DNA of 35,773 nt, taken from an uncultured bacterium (lineage in GTDB: Bacteria; Eisenbacteria; RBG-16-71-46). Position 1 is the first letter of the stretch. Each line of letters begins with the position of its first letter. Below are positions 31,970 through 35,773 of this stretch, one piece after another. Under the pieces are notes generated by a model. That model saw only the letters and a program-made list of their open reading frames with translations. It had not been told where the DNA came from and ran no database searches. A program made the translations under genes and the position numbers. The DNA is taken from NCBI GenBank assembly GCA_902826705.1, contig CADEFY010000003.1:1-35773 (forward strand). Reading direction: 5' to 3'.

Positions 31970-32061
31970 CAAGGCCTTGCGGCGTCGGATCCCACGCGCT
32001 GCCGGCAGGGCTGTGGAAAGCGGCCGGTAACCCTCTGTCGGGCAACGCGTTGACGAGGGTC

Positions 32062-32090
32062 TTGTCGGCCCTCCCGACGGGTGCTAGCTT
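32062..32090 (+). promoter_or_regulatory. Promoter of dnaA
   Basis: TTGTCG (32062-32067), a 17-nt spacer and TAGCTT (32085-32090) give a start near 32097 and a leader of about 350 nt that carries the DnaA-box cluster. This arrangement would allow DnaA to repress its own gene. Confidence 0.45.
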
Positions 32091-32241
32091 CCTCAGCCCT
32101 TCGATGGGCCCCGCTCCCCCGGGCCCCGGGCCGCCCCCACCGAAGACCATTCAACCTCTTGTGCAGCAACACCATGGCTCGCTCGCTCCGGGCACGGCCG
32201 ATGGCCCTCGCATCGCCGCTCCGGACGACGCGCCCCTCCAC

Positions 32242-32420
32242 TGTGGACAACGTGTGGAGGAACTCCCCGAAAGGACGTGCTGAGCCGCTGTCCCGCAACG
32301 CGTTATGGCCTCTCCACCGGATGTGGAGAAGCCGGGTGGAAGATCTCCACAGCAGTCCCCCCCACACGGCCCGCGGCCCCGATGGAGCAACGCTCTCGGC
32401 GCCTCGAACCCTGTGGAGAA
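32242..32420 (+). other. DnaA-box cluster upstream of dnaA (part of oriC)
   Basis: Five near-consensus DnaA boxes (TTATNCACA; reverse TGTGNATAA) are visible: TGTGGACAA 32242-32250, TGTGGAGGA 32253-32261, TGTGGAGAA 32322-32330, ATCTCCACA 32343-32351 and TGTGGAGAA 32412-32420, with a weaker TGTGGAAAG at 32012-32020. Each differs from the consensus by one or two bases and they share the local form TGTGGAGAA. A 10-bp direct repeat GCAACGCGTT occurs at 32042 and 32295. The stretch 31970-32450 has no credible gene. Confidence 0.7.
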
Positions 32421-32450
32421 ACCCGAACCTCCTCAGCAAGGATCGCGACC

Positions 32451-33890
32451 ATGGCCGTCCAGCCATCGCCCGCGGACGAACGCTCCCGCCTCTGGGATCG
32501 CGTGCTCGACTCCGTGCAGTCCCGTCTCAGCAGTGCCCAGGCGTTCGAGACCTGGTTCCGCCCCATCGTCCCGCGTGAACTCGATCCGCGGCTCGTCGAC
32601 CTCGAAGTGCCCAACGCCTTCTTCGTCGACTGGATCCACGAGCACCACCTCACGGCGCTGCGTCATGCGCTGACCGACGTGCTCGGAGCCTGTCCCGACA
32701 TCCGCTTCTCGCCGCGCGAGCCGGTCGCGCCGCCGCCTGCGACTCCGGCGGTGGACGCGCGCTCCGCGGTCGCCGCCGCCGCCGCGCCGGGCGTCACGCC
32801 CCCGGCGCGGACTCCGGCGGCTCCCACCGATGCGGCCGCGCGCGGCGCCGGGCGCAACTGGTTCGACAGCCAGCTCAACCCGCGGCTCGTGTTCGACACG
32901 TTCGTCGTGGGCGGCAGCAGCCGCTTCACGCACGCGGCCTGCCAGGCGGTCTCCCGCACGCCCGGGCAGGTCTACAACCCGCTGTTCATCTTCGGCGGCT
33001 CGGGGCTCGGCAAGACGCACCTGCTGCACGCCATCGGCCATGCGGTGAAGGACGCGCGACCCGACTCGCGCGTGCACTACGTGCCGGCGGAGCGCTTCAC
33101 CAACGAGATGATCTACGCGATCCAGCACGGCCAGACGCTGGCGTTCCGCAACAAGTACCGCAACGTCGACGTGCTGCTGATCGACGACGTGCAGTTCCTG
33201 GCGGGCAAGGAGAGCACCCAGGAGGAGTTCTTCTACACGTTCAACGCGCTGCGCGACGCCCACAAGCAGATCGTCGTCACCGCCGACCGCGCGCCCAAGG
33301 ACATCGAGAACCTCGAGGAGCGGCTGCTCTCGCGCTTCAACCAGGGGCTCATCGCCGACATCAAGCTGCCCGACCTCGAGACGCGCATCGCCATCCTGCG
33401 CAAGCGCTGCGAACAGGAACTCGCCACCGCGCAGGTCATCGACGACGTGCTGCTGCTGCTCGCGGACCGCATCCGCGGCAACGTGCGCGAACTCGAGGGC
33501 TGCCTCGTGCGGCTGCTCGCCGTGGCCTCACTCACGCACCAGCCGATCGACCTGCGGCTCGCCGAGGAGGTGCTCGCCGACTACGTGCACGCCGAGCCCG
33601 AGAGCACGTCCCCCGAGCGCATCGTCGCCGTGGTGGCGGAGCGCTTCGGGGTCAAGCCCGAGGCCATGATGGGCCAGCGCCGCACGCAGACGGTGGCGCA
33701 ACCGCGGCAGGTCGCCATGTACCTCATGCGCCAGCTCACCGACCTCTCGCTCTCCGAGATCGGACGCGTGTTCGGCGGCCGGGACCACTCCACGGTGCTC
33801 TACGCGTGCAACCAGGTGGGCCGCCGCATGCTCGCCGAGGACCCGTTCCGCGAGCGCATCGACGGCCTGATCTCCGCACTGTCCTCGTGA
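32451..33890 (+). CDS. dnaA: Chromosomal replication initiator DnaA
   Basis: The 479-residue initiator has domain I (about 1-85, [26 protein letters not shown]), an Ala/Pro-rich domain II linker (90-135), the AAA+ domain III (Walker A GGSGLGKT 182-189, Walker B LLIDDVQF, sensor [17 protein letters not shown]) and DNA-binding domain IV ending in the signature GRDHST (443-448). It binds DnaA boxes, opens the origin and loads the helicase. The ATG at 32451 is chosen from AAGGA with 8 nt spacing and from the family N-terminus; the frame is open further upstream but that part is proline/serine-rich non-homologous sequence. Confidence 0.97.
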   Translation: MAVQPSPADERSRLWDRVLDSVQSRLSSAQAFETWFRPIVPRELDPRLVDLEVPNAFFVDWIHEHHLTALRHALTDVLGACPDIRFSPREPVAPPPATPAVDARSAVAAAAAPGVTPPARTPAAPTDAAARGAGRNWFDSQLNPRLVFDTFVVGGSSRFTHAACQAVSRTPGQVYNPLFIFGGSGLGKTHLLHAIGHAVKDARPDSRVHYVPAERFTNEMIYAIQHGQTLAFRNKYRNVDVLLIDDVQFLAGKESTQEEFFYTFNALRDAHKQIVVTADRAPKDIENLEERLLSRFNQGLIADIKLPDLETRIAILRKRCEQELATAQVIDDVLLLLADRIRGNVRELEGCLVRLLAVASLTHQPIDLRLAEEVLADYVHAEPESTSPERIVAVVAERFGVKPEAMMGQRRTQTVAQPRQVAMYLMRQLTDLSLSEIGRVFGGRDHSTVLYACNQVGRRMLAEDPFRERIDGLISALSS

Positions 33891-34042
33891 ACGGGTGTTG
33901 GCGGATCGTGGAGAGCGGGGGAGAGTCCGGGGGTCCGATCGGCGGGCGTGGAGGCCGGTGCAGCACCCCACGATCGCCCAACAGCCCTCTTGTCGGATTC
34001 AACGTGCTGCGGCACAACGGGTTGATGCGGTTCGCGAGGGGG

Positions 34043-34110
34043 GTCTCCACAGGACTCACCCCGCCTACTACGACGAGGTCTTAATTATCTATCCGAGAAG
34101 CAATTAGAAG
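34043..34110 (+). other. Origin unwinding region: DnaA box, DnaA-trio-like triplets, AT-rich element
   Basis: Within the 367-nt dnaA-dnaN gap lies GTCTCCACA (34043-34051, one mismatch to the local DnaA-box form). A GC-rich spacer follows, then CTACTACGACGA (34065-34076), whose other strand read 3' to 5' is GAT-GAT-GCT-GCT, as in DnaA-trio elements. Next comes 34081-34110, the only strongly AT-rich patch I saw in the window (TTAATTATCTATC and AATTAG). Box, spacer, trios and AT-rich DNA in this order is the basal unwinding layout described for Bacillus. The rest of the gap (33891-34042) holds no gene. Confidence 0.55.
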
Positions 34111-34134
34111 GCTCTTCCAGGCGGCCGAACGACC

Positions 34135-34163
34135 TTGCCTCGCCGGGGGTCGGAATCTAGAAT
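34135..34163 (+). promoter_or_regulatory. Promoter of dnaN
   Basis: TTGCCT (34135-34140), a 17-nt spacer and TAGAAT (34158-34163) predict a start near 34170 and a leader of about 88 nt ending in GGGAG before the ATG. This is the best complete promoter in the window, and it lies just after the AT-rich element. Confidence 0.5.
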
Positions 34164-34257
34164 GCGACGGCCTTCCGATCGAGCCCCCCGAGGGACCCGG
34201 AGTGGCCTCGGAAGCCGCGGCCGGACATGCAGTTCCCAAGTGTCAGGGAGTGACGTC

Positions 34258-35409
34258 ATGGACCTCACCATCCAGCAGGGCGACCTCGCGTTCGCGGTCG
34301 GCCGCGCCCTCGGATCGGTTCAGCAGAAGAGCACCCAGCCCCTCCTGAACTGCGTGCTGTTGGAGGCCGACGCCGAGGGCCTGCGGGTCACCGGCACCGA
34401 CCTCGACGTGACCACTTCGGTGCGTGTCCCCGCGCAGGTGCGCACGCCCGGACGCACGGCCGTCGTGGCCCGCCATTTCCACGACGTGCTGCGCAAGATG
34501 CCCAAGGGCGGCCTCACGCTGAAGCACGACGGCAAGCAGCTCGAGGCGCGCTACGGCGACGGCAAGGGCTGGTCCAAGTTCCCCACGCCCATGGCCGAGG
34601 ACTTCCCGCGCGTGCCGGAGCTCAAGGGCGAGACGCGCGTGCAGCTCGAGGGCGACACCATCGCCCGTCTCGTCGAGCGCACCGCCTACGCCGTGTCCGA
34701 GGAGCCGGCCCGGCCGCAGTTGCAGGGTGTGCTGATCCAGGGCGACGCCAAGCAGATCACGTTCGTCGCCACCGACGGCCACCGCCTCGCCCGCGCCGCG
34801 CGCAAGGGCGCGTTCGCCGAGGTGTCCAAGGACGGCGTGATCGTGCCCGGGCGCGTGCTGCAACTGGTCAGCCGTTTCGCGCAGGAGGCCACGAGCCCGG
34901 TCGAGATCCGGATCGCCGACGGCAAGAACCATGTCGGCTTCTCCACCCGCGTGGGCGAGTACCAGGTGCAGGTGTCCGCGCGCCTGATCGAGGGCCCGTA
35001 TCCCAACTACGAGCAGGTGATCCCCAAGGACAACCCGCGCTCGCTCGGCCTGATGCGCACCGACGTCGTGGACGCGGTCGACCTCGTCGCATCGCACGCC
35101 GACAGCAACACCAACCAGGTGCGCTTCTCGCTGCGTGGCGGCGCGTTCGCGGTGTCGTCGGCCACGGCCGACTTCGGCGCGGGCGAGCAGTCGGTCGACG
35201 CCGAGTACAGCGGCGACGACATGGAGATCGGGTACAACGCGCGCTATCTGCTGCAGATCCTCCGCAGCCTGCCCACGGAACGCATCACGGTGCGCTTCAA
35301 GACCGCGCTGTCGGCGGGGGTCATCGAACCGGTCGGAGCGCTGCCCCAGGCGGAGGAGGACCTGCTCTGCCTGATCATGCCGCTGCGTCTGCCGGACGCG
35401 GTCGGATGA
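34258..35409 (+). CDS. dnaN: DNA polymerase III beta sliding clamp
   Basis: The 383-residue clamp shows the three-domain DnaN pattern: N-terminal MDLTIQQGDLAFAVGRALGSVQQKSTQPLLNCVLLEA, central LQGVLIQGDAKQITFVATDGHRLARA, and YPNYEQVIPKDNPR opening the third domain. The C-terminal motif LLCLIMPLRLPDAVG corresponds to the peptide-binding M-P-[MI]-R-L end. The dimer encircles DNA and tethers the replicase. GGGAG precedes the ATG by 8 nt. Its stop overlaps the start of the DUF721 gene (ATGA, 35406-35409), so the two are coupled. Confidence 0.96.
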   Translation: MDLTIQQGDLAFAVGRALGSVQQKSTQPLLNCVLLEADAEGLRVTGTDLDVTTSVRVPAQVRTPGRTAVVARHFHDVLRKMPKGGLTLKHDGKQLEARYGDGKGWSKFPTPMAEDFPRVPELKGETRVQLEGDTIARLVERTAYAVSEEPARPQLQGVLIQGDAKQITFVATDGHRLARAARKGAFAEVSKDGVIVPGRVLQLVSRFAQEATSPVEIRIADGKNHVGFSTRVGEYQVQVSARLIEGPYPNYEQVIPKDNPRSLGLMRTDVVDAVDLVASHADSNTNQVRFSLRGGAFAVSSATADFGAGEQSVDAEYSGDDMEIGYNARYLLQILRSLPTERITVRFKTALSAGVIEPVGALPQAEEDLLCLIMPLRLPDAVG

Positions 35410-35711
35410 GCATGGAATCGCTCGGGGCGATCCTCCCTCAGCTCATGCAGCAGATGGGGCTGGAGAGCGCCGCGAGAGGCTGGCGGGCCGTGGAGATGTG
35501 GCCCGAGGTCGCAGGAGAACGCGTCGCGCGCCACAGCCGCGCGACGAGCTTCCGCGACGGCACGCTGACGGTGGAGGTCGAAGGATCGGCCTGGATGCAC
35601 GAGCTCGGGTTCCTCAAGCGCGAGCTCGTCCAACGACTCGACCAGCATGCGGGGGTGGGCGTCGTCCGTGACGTCCGACTGGTGCTGGCCCGCGGAAGGA
35701 GCCTGCGGTGA
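35406..35711 (+). CDS. dciA: DciA/DUF721-family protein (replicative helicase loader family)
   Basis: The 101-residue protein matches the DUF721 core: WRAVEMWPEVAGERVARHSRATSFRDGTLTVEVEGSAWMHELGFLKRELVQRL. DciA proteins with this domain load or assist DnaB helicase in bacteria that lack DnaC/DnaI. This is a short version consisting of the domain only, with no long tail. Its ATG overlaps the dnaN stop and its own stop overlaps the gyrB GTG (35708-35711), placing it in the dnaN-gyrB operon. The symbol follows family and position; activity is inferred. Confidence 0.8.
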   Translation: MSMESLGAILPQLMQQMGLESAARGWRAVEMWPEVAGERVARHSRATSFRDGTLTVEVEGSAWMHELGFLKRELVQRLDQHAGVGVVRDVRLVLARGRSLR

Positions 35712-35773
35712 GCAAGAACGAAGGAGAGGCCACGTTGACCGAGGACCGCAAGGGTCATCACTACGACGCCACG
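35708..35773 (+). CDS. gyrB: DNA gyrase subunit B (5' fragment)
   Basis: Only 22 codons are inside the window, starting at GTG and overlapping the preceding stop (GTGA). The end reads HHYDAT, equivalent to the YDAS segment just before the ATP-binding region of GyrB, and the location after dnaN-DUF721 is the usual gyrB place. The remainder lies beyond 35773. Confidence 0.75.
   Translation, partial: MSKNEGEATLTEDRKGHHYDAT

Noticed and set aside
32159-32578. Possible small gene upstream of and overlapping dnaA
   Set aside because: Basic, low-complexity translation across the DnaA-box cluster with no ribosome site; not rpmH or any recognised small protein.

Overview
This high-GC window (roughly 70% by eye) comes from a Gram-negative bacterium with an outer membrane. 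It encodes an OprP-like porin, a TonB-dependent receptor, periplasmic M16 peptidases and barrel proteins. One secreted protein ends in a FlgD/Por-tail-like Ig domain, and a secreted cupredoxin is fused to a lamin-tail domain. That mix, with the dnaA-dnaN-DUF721-gyrB order, suggests a high-GC FCB-group or candidate-phylum bacterium of the Eisenbacteria type. This placement is an inference from gene content, not a phylogeny.

Layout. (1) 1-12.5 kb holds short, independently promoted units. They are a degenerate aspartyl-protease-like protein (partial), a DUF2231 membrane protein, an ICMT-type methyltransferase, an Ogt-type DNA repair protein with a basic tail, a cupredoxin/LTD protein, thiL, a two-gene M16 peptidase operon (one active, one lacking the zinc motif), an unrecognised secreted protein, and a four-gene operon of XRE regulator, HlyD-type lipoprotein, ABC ATPase and ABC-2 permease. 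A 25-bp perfect inverted repeat lies between this operon and the convergent phoU. (2) 12.7-29.3 kb is one minus-strand block centred on phosphate: phoB-phoR, a large duplicated beta-helix protein, a TonB-dependent receptor, a small secreted unknown, a small AT-hook protein, then pstS - porin - pstS - pstC - pstA - pstB - phoU. The PhoRB pair, the Pst transporter and the phosphate-type porin are recognisable families. The TonB receptor, beta-helix protein and secreted unknown inside the block are candidate uncharacterised members of a Pho regulon. (3) 29.4-32 kb holds a GNAT acetyltransferase, a HAD-family protein and a small outer-membrane barrel. (4) 32-35.8 kb is the replication origin region: DnaA-box-like repeats, dnaA, an intergenic unwinding-type region with DnaA-trio-like triplets beside the only AT-rich patch I saw in the window, then dnaN, a DciA/DUF721 gene and the first codons of gyrB. 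recF is absent from its common place.

Regulation visible in sequence: many genes have a TAG-N2-T -10 hexamer, usually inside CTAG, close to the start codon. For four genes it lies only 6-7 nt before the ATG, which implies leaderless mRNAs. A PHO-box-like 7-4-7 repeat lies upstream of the pst operon. Translational coupling (ATGA or GTGA overlaps) is frequent. No tRNA, rRNA, CRISPR array, insertion sequence or prophage was seen.
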